From positions 1,922,001 through 1,986,000 of the forward strand of contig NZ_BCVC01000001.1 of the NCBI RefSeq assembly GCF_001591545.1: a stretch of 64,000 nt of DNA, written 5' to 3'. Both the position numbers and the translations under genes were made by a program. The notes under the pieces were generated by a model that was given only the letters and a program-made list of their open reading frames with translations, made no database searches and was not told where the DNA came from. Within the stretch, counting starts at the first letter, position 1. Every line of letters begins with the position of its first letter. The stretch comes from Lederbergia lenta NBRC 16444 (GTDB lineage: Bacteria > Bacillota > Bacilli > Bacillales > Bacillaceae_C). Positions 26,300 to 34,905 of the stretch are shown here, in pieces.

Positions 26300-26746
26300 A
26301 TCTTTCGTCTCTATTGATCATACCTTCTTAAAACAGACAGTGTTTATCATTTTTTATACTCAAAATAATAGGCTGCTTCTAAATAGTTCTTTGCTCACTA
26401 TCCGTAACATCGTATACATTCGCTTTCCAGTAGTGGTTGGTAATCCTCCTCTTGTTAACTACACTGCGGGATTCATACCAATGCCTATACTTTCCATAGT
26501 CAGCTGGTATACGGCTCCTTGTTAGGATATATACAAAGAATTCTTCAAAAACAAAAATCTTAGTATAAAGGAAGAACAAAAGATAAATCAACCATACATT
26601 AATTTAACAAAACGGATTATCCTTTCATTCAACTTAAGGTTTATACAATATAAAAGGCTTATTCCCCTTAAAACTAGGGGACATGCATTTTTTACATTAG
26701 ACCGTATTAAGATTGAATGTTGTTTTCTAGTGGGACAATTTTTATA
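26300..26746. other. intergenic region without a recognised gene
   Basis: About 450 bp between the clpE terminator and the convergent pepF-type gene. Short open frames on both strands (60-70 codons) lack ribosome binding sites and resemble no family. CCCCT/AGGGG (26666-26681) forms a small hairpin that could end the leftward peptidase transcript. It may be gene debris. Confidence 0.5.
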
Positions 26747-28444
26747 TTACATATTCTTATCGTCTATACTATCTAACCACTCTTGAATACTAGTAACAAC
26801 AGATTCTACGCAACCATCTTCAAACGGAGAAATCAAATTAGCTTCATTAACAAGTTTTGTAAATGAATAACTACCTCCTAGCTTACATAGATGTACATAG
26901 TCTTTCCAAGTCGCCTCTTGATTTTCTTGTGACCTTTTCCAAAATTGGAATGCGCAAATTTGAGCAAGCGTGTAATCAATATAATAAAAAGGTGAGTTAT
27001 AAATATGTGCTTGCCTTTGCCAAAAACCGCCTGCTTCCAAATAATCATTACCATCATAATCTCGGTGAGGCAAATATTTTTTTTCTAGTTCGCTCCATAC
27101 CTGCTTTCTTTCCGTTGGAGTCAACCGAGGATTCTCATAAATAATATGTTGAAATTCATCCACAGCTACTCCATATGGTAGAAAGAGTAGTGCGCTGCTC
27201 AAATGAGAGAACTTATATTTGTCTGTATCCTCTTGGAAAAATAAGTCCATCCATGGCCATGTAAAAAACTCCATACTCATGGAATGTATTTCACACGCTT
27301 CGTATGTTGGCCAAACATATTCAGGTATGTTATAGTGCCTGCTTGAATATACTTGGAATGCATGGCCTGCTTCATGCGTTAATACATCAATATCTCCTGA
27401 AGTGCCATTGAAGTTAGAGAAAATAAACGGAGACTCATAATTTTCTATATACGTGCAATAGCCACCTCCGGCTTTTCCTTTATTGGCAACGAGATCCAAT
27501 AATTCTTTTTCCGTCATAAAATCGAAGAAAGTTCCTGTTTCTTCTGATAACTCATGGTACATTTTAGCTCCATTTTCAATAATCCATTCAGGTGACCCTT
27601 TTGGTATAGCATTTCCAGAAGTGAATTGAAATTCTTCATCATAATATTTCAATGATTCAACCTTGATTCGTTCTTGCTGGCGGTCATATAACTTTGTTGC
27701 AAGTGGTACAATATGATCTTTTACTTGATCACGGAATTTTTTCACCATTGATGCATCGTAATCTGTTCTTGCCATTCGATAATAAGCAAGCTCTACAAAA
27801 TTTTCAAAGCCTAGTGTAGTGGCAATTTCTGTTCGGACTTTGACCAATTGATCATAGATTTTATCAAATTTACCGCTATTATCTTTAAAAAAGTTAAATT
27901 TTGTTTCACTAGCTTTCTGCCTCATACTTCTGTCTTGTGATTCAGTAAAAGGCTGTAATTGAGACAATGTCCTCTCTTCACCCTCAAACATAATTTTGGC
28001 AGATGCTACTAATTTAGTATACTCAGACGAAAGCTTATTCTCTTTTTGCAGAAGTGAGATAATACTGGGGGAGAATGTTTTCAATTCTGCTTCAGCTAAT
28101 GCAAATAATTGCGTTCCCCATTTACTTTCCAGCTCTGTTCGAAATGGCGAATGAACAAGTGCCTCATAATATTGAGATACCAACCCATCCACTTCTGGAG
28201 CGATTTCATCTAGATAGTCATTTTCTTGTTCATAAAATGTATCCGTTGTATCTATCGTATGTCTAATATAACCTAGATTAAACATTGTTCCTAAATCATT
28301 GCGTATTTGATTAATTTTATTCATCGCTATACTTTGTTCTTCCACATTCTTTGCCTGTTTAAATTGTTCTAGTACATCAATAAAATTGCTTTTCACTTTT
28401 TCAAGATCTGGTCGCACATAAGTATAATCTTTAAATGTTTGCAT
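26747..28444 (-). CDS. M3 family oligoendopeptidase (PepF-like)
   Basis: A 565-residue cytosolic zinc peptidase that degrades short peptides. The zinc motif HEAGH lies near residue 356 (DVLTHEAGHAFQ), with the downstream Glu expected in SMSMEFFTWPW. This belongs to the shorter M3B oligoendopeptidase group of about 560 residues. The MarR gene ends 22 bp before its start and points the same way, so the two probably share a transcript. The ribosome binding site is weak (GGGGTGTGAAG). Confidence 0.88.
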   Translation of the reverse strand: MQTFKDYTYVRPDLEKVKSNFIDVLEQFKQAKNVEEQSIAMNKINQIRNDLGTMFNLGYIRHTIDTTDTFYEQENDYLDEIAPEVDGLVSQYYEALVHSPFRTELESKWGTQLFALAEAELKTFSPSIISLLQKENKLSSEYTKLVASAKIMFEGEERTLSQLQPFTESQDRSMRQKASETKFNFFKDNSGKFDKIYDQLVKVRTEIATTLGFENFVELAYYRMARTDYDASMVKKFRDQVKDHIVPLATKLYDRQQERIKVESLKYYDEEFQFTSGNAIPKGSPEWIIENGAKMYHELSEETGTFFDFMTEKELLDLVANKGKAGGGYCTYIENYESPFIFSNFNGTSGDIDVLTHEAGHAFQVYSSRHYNIPEYVWPTYEACEIHSMSMEFFTWPWMDLFFQEDTDKYKFSHLSSALLFLPYGVAVDEFQHIIYENPRLTPTERKQVWSELEKKYLPHRDYDGNDYLEAGGFWQRQAHIYNSPFYYIDYTLAQICAFQFWKRSQENQEATWKDYVHLCKLGGSYSFTKLVNEANLISPFEDGCVESVVTSIQEWLDSIDDKNM

Positions 28445-28466
28445 TCACACTTCACACCCCTTGTTT

Positions 28467-28904
28467 TTACATTTTTTTAATAGACAAGCCTAATTTTTTT
28501 AACAGATCGATGGCTTGTTTTTGTTCATCTTCATCTAATGTAGAAATCAAGTTGTGTATTCGCTTTGCATGTTCTGGAAAGAAATCTTCAATATAATCTC
28601 TACCCTTCTGTGTAATCTCTGCATAAATTACCCGGCGATCAACAGGGCTTCCTGTTCTTTTCACAAAACTTTTCTGTTCAAGCTTATCAACCACGTACGT
28701 AATGCTACCACTAGCTAGCAATATTTTCCCGCCTATTTGTTGAAGTGGCTGTTTTCCTTTATGATACAATAATTCCATCACTGCAAATTCAGTTGGGTTT
28801 AATCCAGATTGCTGAATATGCATATTTACAGATTCATTCACAGACCTATAAGCTCGTGAAAGAACAATAAATAACTTCAATGAAGATTCCATTTCTTTGT
28901 CCAC
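28467..28904 (-). CDS. mhqR: MarR-family regulator, MhqR-like
   Basis: A 145-residue winged-helix repressor of the MarR family (DNA-binding region about 40-105: GKILLASGSITYVVDKLEQK, then wing with SPVDRRVIYAEITQKG). Sequence and length resemble B. subtilis MhqR (YkvE, 145 residues), which senses quinones and controls dioxygenases and an azoreductase. A longer frame starts at 28943, but the GTG at 28904 with AAAGGA upstream gives exactly the family length. No MhqR-controlled enzymes are recognised nearby, so its targets here are unknown. Confidence 0.82.
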   Translation of the reverse strand: MDKEMESSLKLFIVLSRAYRSVNESVNMHIQQSGLNPTEFAVMELLYHKGKQPLQQIGGKILLASGSITYVVDKLEQKSFVKRTGSPVDRRVIYAEITQKGRDYIEDFFPEHAKRIHNLISTLDEDEQKQAIDLLKKLGLSIKKM

Positions 28905-28979
28905 TTTATCAATTCCTTTTACAATACTAATTGCTATCTTCATTTTATCAAAAATTAATGATAATAGAATACAAATACG

Positions 28980-29030
28980 AAAAAAACGCTGTTTATGACG
29001 GCCCCTATATTGGGCATCATAAACAACGTT
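28980..29030 (-). terminator. long-stem terminator after the SDR gene
   Basis: Nearly continuous stem of about 17 pairs (AACGTTGTTTATGATGCCC with its partner) and a seven-T run on the minus strand; it starts 4 bp after the SDR stop. Confidence 0.85.
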
Positions 29031-29033
29031 AGT

Positions 29034-29828
29034 TTATAATAGGGTTTCAGCTCCATCCACATATATCTCTGACCCACTTATATGATTAGATTCATCAGAA
29101 GCTAAAAAATGGACGAGAGAAGCAACTTGCTCAGGATTTCCTGGTTTATCTTCTAATGGGTGACTTCCTTGAGGATATTCTACTGGGATTTGTACTTTTT
29201 TTAATTTACTTTTATTTGGATGTGTATTTTCTCCTATATTGGTATTAATGGCGCCGGGACAAATGATATTGACGCGGATTTTATAGGTTGAGAGCTCCAA
29301 TGCAGCCATCTTGCCAAATGCCATTTGAGCAGCTTTAGAGCTGCTATATGCCGACATACCAGTCCCTGAAAATTTACGATTACCATTGACTGAGCTAGTA
29401 ATGATAATACTCCCTCCATTATCTTTTAAATGAGGAATGGAATATTTCACTGTTAGAAAGGTGCTTTTCAAATTTGTTTCCAATGTGGTGTCCCAATCTT
29501 CAGGTGAAAAATCTTCTATTGTTGTAACAACTCCGTTAATTCCCGCGTTTGCAAATACGATATCTAGTCGTCCAAACTCTTGTACTACCTTATCAATACC
29601 TTGTTTGACGCGTTCAGGATCTTTTAAATCTACATCTACGATGAGGGCTTTTCCCCCACGTTTCACAATTTCTGCTTTTACTGATTCTGCTTTCTCCTCC
29701 TTTAAGTCAATCAATCCTATTGCAGCTCCTGAGTTTGCCAAACGTAAAGCGGTAGCTTTTCCAATCCCAGAAGCTGCGCCAGTAATAATCGCTACTTTAT
29801 TTTCTAATATTTTCAGTTGATTACTCAT
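29034..29828 (-). CDS. short-chain dehydrogenase/reductase
   Basis: A 264-residue classical SDR oxidoreductase: TGAASGIG cofactor loop (17-24), NAG at 94-96, catalytic Ser in IITSSVNG, YSSSKAA with the Tyr-x3-Lys pair near 165, and PGAINT. An acidic residue after the second strand (LIDLKEEK) suggests NAD preference. Substrate unknown; it may correspond positionally to B. subtilis ykvO. It has its own ribosome binding site GGAGGGG and terminator. Confidence 0.85.
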   Translation of the reverse strand: MSNQLKILENKVAIITGAASGIGKATALRLANSGAAIGLIDLKEEKAESVKAEIVKRGGKALIVDVDLKDPERVKQGIDKVVQEFGRLDIVFANAGINGVVTTIEDFSPEDWDTTLETNLKSTFLTVKYSIPHLKDNGGSIIITSSVNGNRKFSGTGMSAYSSSKAAQMAFGKMAALELSTYKIRVNIICPGAINTNIGENTHPNKSKLKKVQIPVEYPQGSHPLEDKPGNPEQVASLVHFLASDESNHISGSEIYVDGAETLL

Positions 29829-29980
29829 AAGTAAACCCCTCCATCACTTCGTTTAGAACAGTTTACCCGTAATTAACTATTGTAGTCCTATAAGCGGTTG
29901 GATTGTTGAAAACCATAAAACTATCTTACTGCGGATTTTTCATGTGGAATTGCATCTTGATGTTGAAGAAATTATTATTT

Positions 29981-30232
29981 TTATTGAGTAGAGTATTGTT
30001 CTTGCTTCTGGTAAATAATCCAGCTTATCTTATGGGGAGTATAATTATTCTTGATGTCTTCTTGACTTTGATATAAACGATAATATTCATTTAACAGCTC
30101 ATCTAAATCTTGACTGCTGTTTATGGTTTCCGTTGCACAAAGGCCATATTTCTTGCCATATAAACACATTTCTTCACGTTTCTTCTGAATAAGCATCAAA
30201 GTATGCTTTTGTTCCTTACTACGATCAAGCAT
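29981..30232 (-). CDS. Spo0E-like aspartyl-phosphate phosphatase
   Basis: An 83-residue protein of the Spo0E family, which removes phosphate from Spo0A-P and delays sporulation. The signature S40-Q-D-L-D44 in INSSQDLDELLNEYYRL is present, preceded by the usual helix (LMLIQKKREEM), together forming the helical hairpin. GGAGGAG precedes the ATG. In B. subtilis spo0E lies in the same neighbourhood (near clpE), so it may be the Spo0E orthologue itself rather than the YnzD or YisI paralogue. It acts against the sporulation-type kinase at 44378. Confidence 0.85.
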   Translation of the reverse strand: MLDRSKEQKHTLMLIQKKREEMCLYGKKYGLCATETINSSQDLDELLNEYYRLYQSQEDIKNNYTPHKISWIIYQKQEQYSTQ

Positions 30233-30414
30233 TTCTCTTTCTCCTCCAGTTATCTAGCTTTTTAATTCAACTTTGCTATTATCTCAAGTCTATTTTCAAT
30301 TGTAAACAGATTCGCAAAATTAGACATTTTCCGCATTAAATTTGTTACAAAATTATGCTGAAACTAGTCAATCTATGAAAAATTTATGTTAACTAACCGT
30401 TACATAATCTTAAT

Positions 30415-30439
30415 GTTTGCTCTCCATTTCTTCGGGTAA
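30415..30439 (+). promoter_or_regulatory. possible SigB-type promoter
   Basis: GTTTGC, 13 bases, GGGTAA, about 40 bp before the acyltransferase start; compare the stress-gene promoter at 5778-5803, which has the same GGGTAA. A SigA-like TATAAT also lies at 30448. Confidence 0.45.
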
Positions 30440-30477
30440 AATGATATATAATCACAAAGTGAAGTTGGTGGAGAAGA

Positions 30478-31521
30478 ATGACCAAAAGAGATTATTATTT
30501 TGATAATGCAAAATTTATTCTTATTTTTTTAGTAGTATTTGGACACTTGATTCAATCTTACATTAAATCAGATACGATCATATACAATATTTATATTCTA
30601 ATTTACACGTTTCACATGCCTGCTTTTATTCTTGTATCAGGCTATTTTGCAAAAGGCATATATGAAAAAGGGTATATTGGAAAGATCACCAAAAAGTTGA
30701 TTCTTCCTTATATTATTTTTCAATTAGTGTATTCTATTTTTTATTACTTTTTATTTAATAAAACAAATTTTGAATTAGATATACTTAATCCACATTGGTC
30801 TCTTTGGTTCTTAATTAGTCTTTTTTGTTGGAATATTTTGCTGATTGTATTCAACAAATTCAAGCCAACATATGCTATACTTGCCGCATTCGGTATCGGG
30901 CTTGCTGTCGGATACGTCGACTGGATTTCAAATTTTTTAAGTTTATCAAGAACCTTCGTTTTTTTTCCGTTTTTTTTAGCAGGCTACTATTTAAACGCTA
31001 AACATTTCAATATCATCAGATCATATCAAACAAAGCTGATAGCAGCAGCAACGATTATTATTATCTCTATTGGGATAATGTATTTTCCAGAATTAAACGA
31101 AAAGTGGTTATTAGGTTCAAAACCTTATAGTCAATTAGAAAGTGTCTCAGCCCTCGGTCTCACCAAAAGAGTTTTAATTTATGCGATAAACCTAATAATG
31201 GTCGGGAGTTTCTTCTCCTTTGTACCGCGCCGAAAGTTTTTCTTCACTAAATGGGGGAAAAACACGTTATATGTTTACTTACTTCATGGATTTATTGTTC
31301 GTACATTTAGAGGAAGTAGTATGGAAGATTACTTTAATAATACACAAACCATTTTCATTATGATCATTGTTACTTTTGGACTTACAATCCTTCTATCGAG
31401 TAAATTTATTACAGCAGTTGCACAACCATTTATAGAGCTGAAGTTATCAAAATGGAAAACAACTATGGCTCATTTTAAAGAAAACACACATACTCTCAAA
31501 CAGAAAACCCAAAATGAATAG
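30478..31521 (+). CDS. acyltransferase-3 family membrane protein (YkrP-like)
   Basis: A 347-residue membrane protein with ten predicted helices and the acyltransferase-3 start motif YFDNAKFILIFLVVFGH (His about 23) and FHMPAFILVSGYFAKG. Such proteins acylate extracellular polysaccharide or cell-wall sugars. It resembles YkrP of B. subtilis, which lies near ktrD and kinE as here. GGTGGAGA precedes the start. The acceptor is unknown. A SigB-like promoter may place it in the general stress response. Confidence 0.83.
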   Translation: MTKRDYYFDNAKFILIFLVVFGHLIQSYIKSDTIIYNIYILIYTFHMPAFILVSGYFAKGIYEKGYIGKITKKLILPYIIFQLVYSIFYYFLFNKTNFELDILNPHWSLWFLISLFCWNILLIVFNKFKPTYAILAAFGIGLAVGYVDWISNFLSLSRTFVFFPFFLAGYYLNAKHFNIIRSYQTKLIAAATIIIISIGIMYFPELNEKWLLGSKPYSQLESVSALGLTKRVLIYAINLIMVGSFFSFVPRRKFFFTKWGKNTLYVYLLHGFIVRTFRGSSMEDYFNNTQTIFIMIIVTFGLTILLSSKFITAVAQPFIELKLSKWKTTMAHFKENTHTLKQKTQNE

Positions 31522-31531
31522 CACGCTTTCC

Positions 31532-31560
31532 CAGCCTTTCATAATGAAAGGCTGTTTTTT
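31532..31560 (+). terminator. terminator of the acyltransferase gene
   Basis: CAGCCTTTCAT / ATGAAAGGCTG stem followed by six T. Confidence 0.88.
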
Positions 31561-32047
31561 CTAACCAGTAAAGATAGTATGAGTCTTTGTAGAGTCACTT
31601 AATAAAAAAACGTTATCCATGGCTAGCCTCAACCTATAGAAGCACACAACGACTAGTAAATTTCATGCTTATTCCTATGATAAATCAACATTGGTTCTCC
31701 TTTTATGTCAAACTACAGGCGGTCATAAATCCATATCACAAGAAGAGAAGGTCAAATGCCAACCTTCCCTTATCCCTTCCCCTACCGAACTTCTTTCGCC
31801 TTTTATGGCTTCATTGTATATTTCTTTATCTCATATTAAAAAGTGTTCTCGGCTAAAACTGGCACATCTTGCAGGCAGTTTGTAAATGGACCTTTCCACA
31901 TTTCTACTTAATTATTATCTAATCGCTACTTATGTTAATAGCCCTTCATTAACTTTGTTTTTTTACATTTTTCTCATATATTGTGATTTTGATTCAAGTT
32001 CGGTAATATTAATATCAGTATAAGTTGAAAAGGAGTCAGCATTATTC
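31561..32047. other. intergenic region without a recognised gene
   Basis: Roughly 490 bp. Two overlapping open frames of about 63 codons (31665-31885) have no ribosome binding site and no recognisable family. The final 60 bp probably hold the promoter of the radical SAM gene. Confidence 0.5.
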
Positions 32048-33820
32048 ATGAAAATTATTGCAAGTACACTGAACGCCAAATATATCCACACAAATTTGGC
32101 TATCCGCTATTTGAAATCATATGCACAACCCTTCCATGATATTGATTTGGCGGAATATACGATTAACGATCCCACAATGAATATCGTGACAGATCTGTTT
32201 ACAAAAAAACCTGATGTCATTGGATTTAGTTGTTATATTTGGAATATCGAAGAAACAATAAAAGTAATTGAAAACTTAAGAAAAATAATGCCTAAACTTA
32301 AGATAATATTAGGAGGACCTGAAGTTTCTTATGATGTTATTTATTGGTTGGAGAGGATCCCGCAAATTGACTATATCGTTATAGGCGAAGGCGAGGAAAC
32401 ATTCAAGCAACTTCTAGATGAAATTTCAGGAGATATGAAAATTGAAAATGTGCACGGCATTGGCTATATGCTTGATAATAAACCTAAAATTAATCTGGTT
32501 CGCAATAAAATTGATTTGCGTGAACTTCCATCCCCTTTTCGATTTGAAGAAGACAAACCAAATCTATCGAAACGGATTACTTATATTGAGACAAGTAGAG
32601 GTTGTCCTTTTAGTTGTCAATTTTGTCTCTCTTCCATTGAGGTTGGGGTAAGATATTTTAATCGCGATAAAATCAAAGATGATATTAGATATTTAATGGA
32701 GCACGGTGCAAAGACAATAAAATTTGTTGATCGTACATTTAATATTAGCCGTAGTTATGCAATGGAAATGTTTCAATTTTTAATTGTTGAGCATAAACCG
32801 GGTACAGTCTTTCAATTTGAAATTACTGGCGATATTATGCGACCCGAGGTAATCGAGTTTCTAAATAAAGAAGCACCTCCTGGACTATTCCGTTTTGAGA
32901 TAGGTGTGCAATCAACAAATGATTTAACAAATGAATTAGTAAAAAGAAGACAAAGTTTCGAGAAACTTTCCAGAACTGTAACAATGGTTAAAGAAGGGGG
33001 AAAAATTGACCAGCATTTAGACTTAATTGCCGGTCTTCCAGAAGAAAACTATCATTCCTTCCGTCAAACATTCAATGATGTATTTGCGCTTGGCCCTGAG
33101 GAATTACAGCTAGGTTTTTTAAAAATGTTACGGGGAACAGGCCTAAGAATTCAGGCAAAGGAATATGGTTACACGTATATGGACCATGCCCCCTATGAAA
33201 TTCTAGGAAACAATGTGATCGATTTCAATGATATCGTTCGAATAAAACAAGTGGAAGACGTTCTAGAAAAATATTGGAATGATCATCGAATGGATCATTC
33301 CGTTGAGTATTTAGCCCATAATAGCTTTGATACACCTTTCGATTTCTTCCAAACATTCGGAACGTTTTGGGACGAGCAGGGATGGTCGAGAATCGGCCAT
33401 CAACTTGAAGACTTATACAAACGCCTTGAACAGTTTTTATCAGAAAATAATATTCCGAACAGAGAGATTGCTGTAGGATTAATGAAATATGATTATTTAC
33501 TAAATCACCGCTACAAACCAAGAAAAGCATGGTGGTCTGATGAGCTGGAGCGTAAACAGAAATCAGAGGTCTATTCTGGTCTCATTACTAAGCCAATGAT
33601 GATTGCTAGTGATGATTTTTATAAACTTGCTTTAAATGAAAAAGAACTCTATAAGCATACTTTAATAGAAGCATTCCCTTTTGATATTAAGTCTTATATC
33701 GATCACGGAGAAATTATTGAAAAGCCTTCATTAGGCTTAATTTACTTCAGACCAGAAGACGGAAAATCTGTTATCTTCTGCTTTAATAATAAGGAAATAC
33801 AGAAAAAAGTCGGCAATTAA
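32048..33820 (+). CDS. B12-binding-domain radical SAM protein (DUF4080)
   Basis: A 590-residue protein: N-terminal cobalamin-binding-like Rossmann domain (about 1-130, with PDVIGFSCYIWNIE and ILGGPEVSYD), radical SAM barrel (about 165-390) with the 4Fe-4S motif C186-x3-C190-x2-C193 in SRGCPFSCQFC, and a C-terminal DUF4080 domain (about 400-585). Members are thought to modify RNA or metabolites, but no reaction is established. AAAGGAG is 11 bases before the ATG. Single gene; its stop codon lies in the loop of the terminator hairpin. Confidence 0.86.
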   Translation: MKIIASTLNAKYIHTNLAIRYLKSYAQPFHDIDLAEYTINDPTMNIVTDLFTKKPDVIGFSCYIWNIEETIKVIENLRKIMPKLKIILGGPEVSYDVIYWLERIPQIDYIVIGEGEETFKQLLDEISGDMKIENVHGIGYMLDNKPKINLVRNKIDLRELPSPFRFEEDKPNLSKRITYIETSRGCPFSCQFCLSSIEVGVRYFNRDKIKDDIRYLMEHGAKTIKFVDRTFNISRSYAMEMFQFLIVEHKPGTVFQFEITGDIMRPEVIEFLNKEAPPGLFRFEIGVQSTNDLTNELVKRRQSFEKLSRTVTMVKEGGKIDQHLDLIAGLPEENYHSFRQTFNDVFALGPEELQLGFLKMLRGTGLRIQAKEYGYTYMDHAPYEILGNNVIDFNDIVRIKQVEDVLEKYWNDHRMDHSVEYLAHNSFDTPFDFFQTFGTFWDEQGWSRIGHQLEDLYKRLEQFLSENNIPNREIAVGLMKYDYLLNHRYKPRKAWWSDELERKQKSEVYSGLITKPMMIASDDFYKLALNEKELYKHTLIEAFPFDIKSYIDHGEIIEKPSLGLIYFRPEDGKSVIFCFNNKEIQKKVGN

Positions 33821-33833
33821 TGCCGACTTTTTG
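33803..33833. terminator. compact bidirectional terminator containing a stop codon
   Basis: AAAAAGTCGGCA / TGCCGACTTTTT stem. The TAA of the radical SAM gene is in the loop and the stop of ddh begins one base after the hairpin, so one 31-bp hairpin ends both converging genes. Confidence 0.88.
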
Positions 33834-34820
33834 TTATAATAATTCTTTTCTTAATTGTGCAGGTGATTTAGGTGATAGAAGGCCGATAGGTACATCAAAT
33901 GCTGTTTTAGCTCCTGCACTTCCTTCTTTATTCATTTTGTATGCTGCTCTCGCATATGCAGTTAAAACGCTAGCTGTATACTCCGGGTTACTATCCAACT
34001 TTAAGGAATATTCGACAATTTGATTATTACCATTGCCAGTTTCTCCACTTCTAATAACAAAACCACCATGCATCATTTTTGAATGATTTGCTACTAACTC
34101 TTCTTCCGTAATGAAATGCACTTCAGTTTGATAATCGGCAAAATAATGAGGCATTGTTTTAATTGTCTGCTCAATTTCTCCTAAATCAGCGTCAGCCTCT
34201 GGAACGATATAACATTGTCTAAGATGTTTTTCTTTCGTTGAAAGTTCTGGATTTTCACCGTTTCTCACTCGGTTTACCGCTTCTTCCATTGGTAATGTGT
34301 ACTGAACACCTGCTTTAACCCCATCCACTCTTCGAACAGCGTCTGAATGACCTTGACTTAATCCTTTACCCCAAAATGTATAAGTTTCTCCTACAGGCAA
34401 GATTGCTTCACCTAACAGGCGATTCATCGAAAACATACCTGGATCCCAGCCTACAGATATAATGCTCGTTTTTCCACTAGATTTAGCTACCTCATCCATC
34501 ACAGCAAAGTAATCAGGGATTTTCGCATGTGTATCAAAGCTGTCAATTGTATTGAAATGAGCAGCAAACTCAGGTCCTTGTTCTGGTAAGTCTGTAGCCG
34601 ATCCTCCGCAAAGAATCATCACATCAATTTCACTTTTATAATTAAGTGTTTCACTTATAGACACTACTTTTACACGATCGTCGAGTAAAGTGACAGTTGA
34701 AGGGTCACGTCGAGAAAATACCGCAACTAATTCTAAATCTTCGTTTTGCATAATAGCAGATTCTACCCCTCTGCCAAGATTTCCGTAGCCAATAATTCCA
34801 ATTCTAATTTTTCCACTCAT
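33834..34820 (-). CDS. ddh: meso-diaminopimelate dehydrogenase
   Basis: A 328-residue NADPH enzyme that makes meso-diaminopimelate (wall and lysine precursor) from tetrahydrodipicolinate in one step, bypassing the acylated pathway. N-terminal IIGYGNLGRGVESAI and FSRRDP (NADP site), then SVGWDPGMFSMNR and GLSQGHSDAVRRVDGVKAGV, which are diagnostic of Ddh. The shortcut occurs in only some bacilli; its presence implies an ammonium-dependent branch here. GGAGGGG before the ATG; ktrD ends 85 bp from its start and in the same direction downstream orientation. Confidence 0.93.
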   Translation of the reverse strand: MSGKIRIGIIGYGNLGRGVESAIMQNEDLELVAVFSRRDPSTVTLLDDRVKVVSISETLNYKSEIDVMILCGGSATDLPEQGPEFAAHFNTIDSFDTHAKIPDYFAVMDEVAKSSGKTSIISVGWDPGMFSMNRLLGEAILPVGETYTFWGKGLSQGHSDAVRRVDGVKAGVQYTLPMEEAVNRVRNGENPELSTKEKHLRQCYIVPEADADLGEIEQTIKTMPHYFADYQTEVHFITEEELVANHSKMMHGGFVIRSGETGNGNNQIVEYSLKLDSNPEYTASVLTAYARAAYKMNKEGSAGAKTAFDVPIGLLSPKSPAQLRKELL

Positions 34821-34905
34821 TTTTCTACCCCTCCAATATTTTGACTAAAAAACATTTACTATGTAAATTAAACAGTTTTCTGCATAATTTAACAACTTTT
34901 CTACC

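Noticed and set aside
26340-26591. Overlapping open frames on both strands after clpE
   Set aside because: No ribosome binding site, no recognised motif; kept only as a note on the intergenic region.
31665-31885. Two overlapping short open frames before the radical SAM gene
   Set aside because: Neither has a ribosome binding site or a recognisable sequence.
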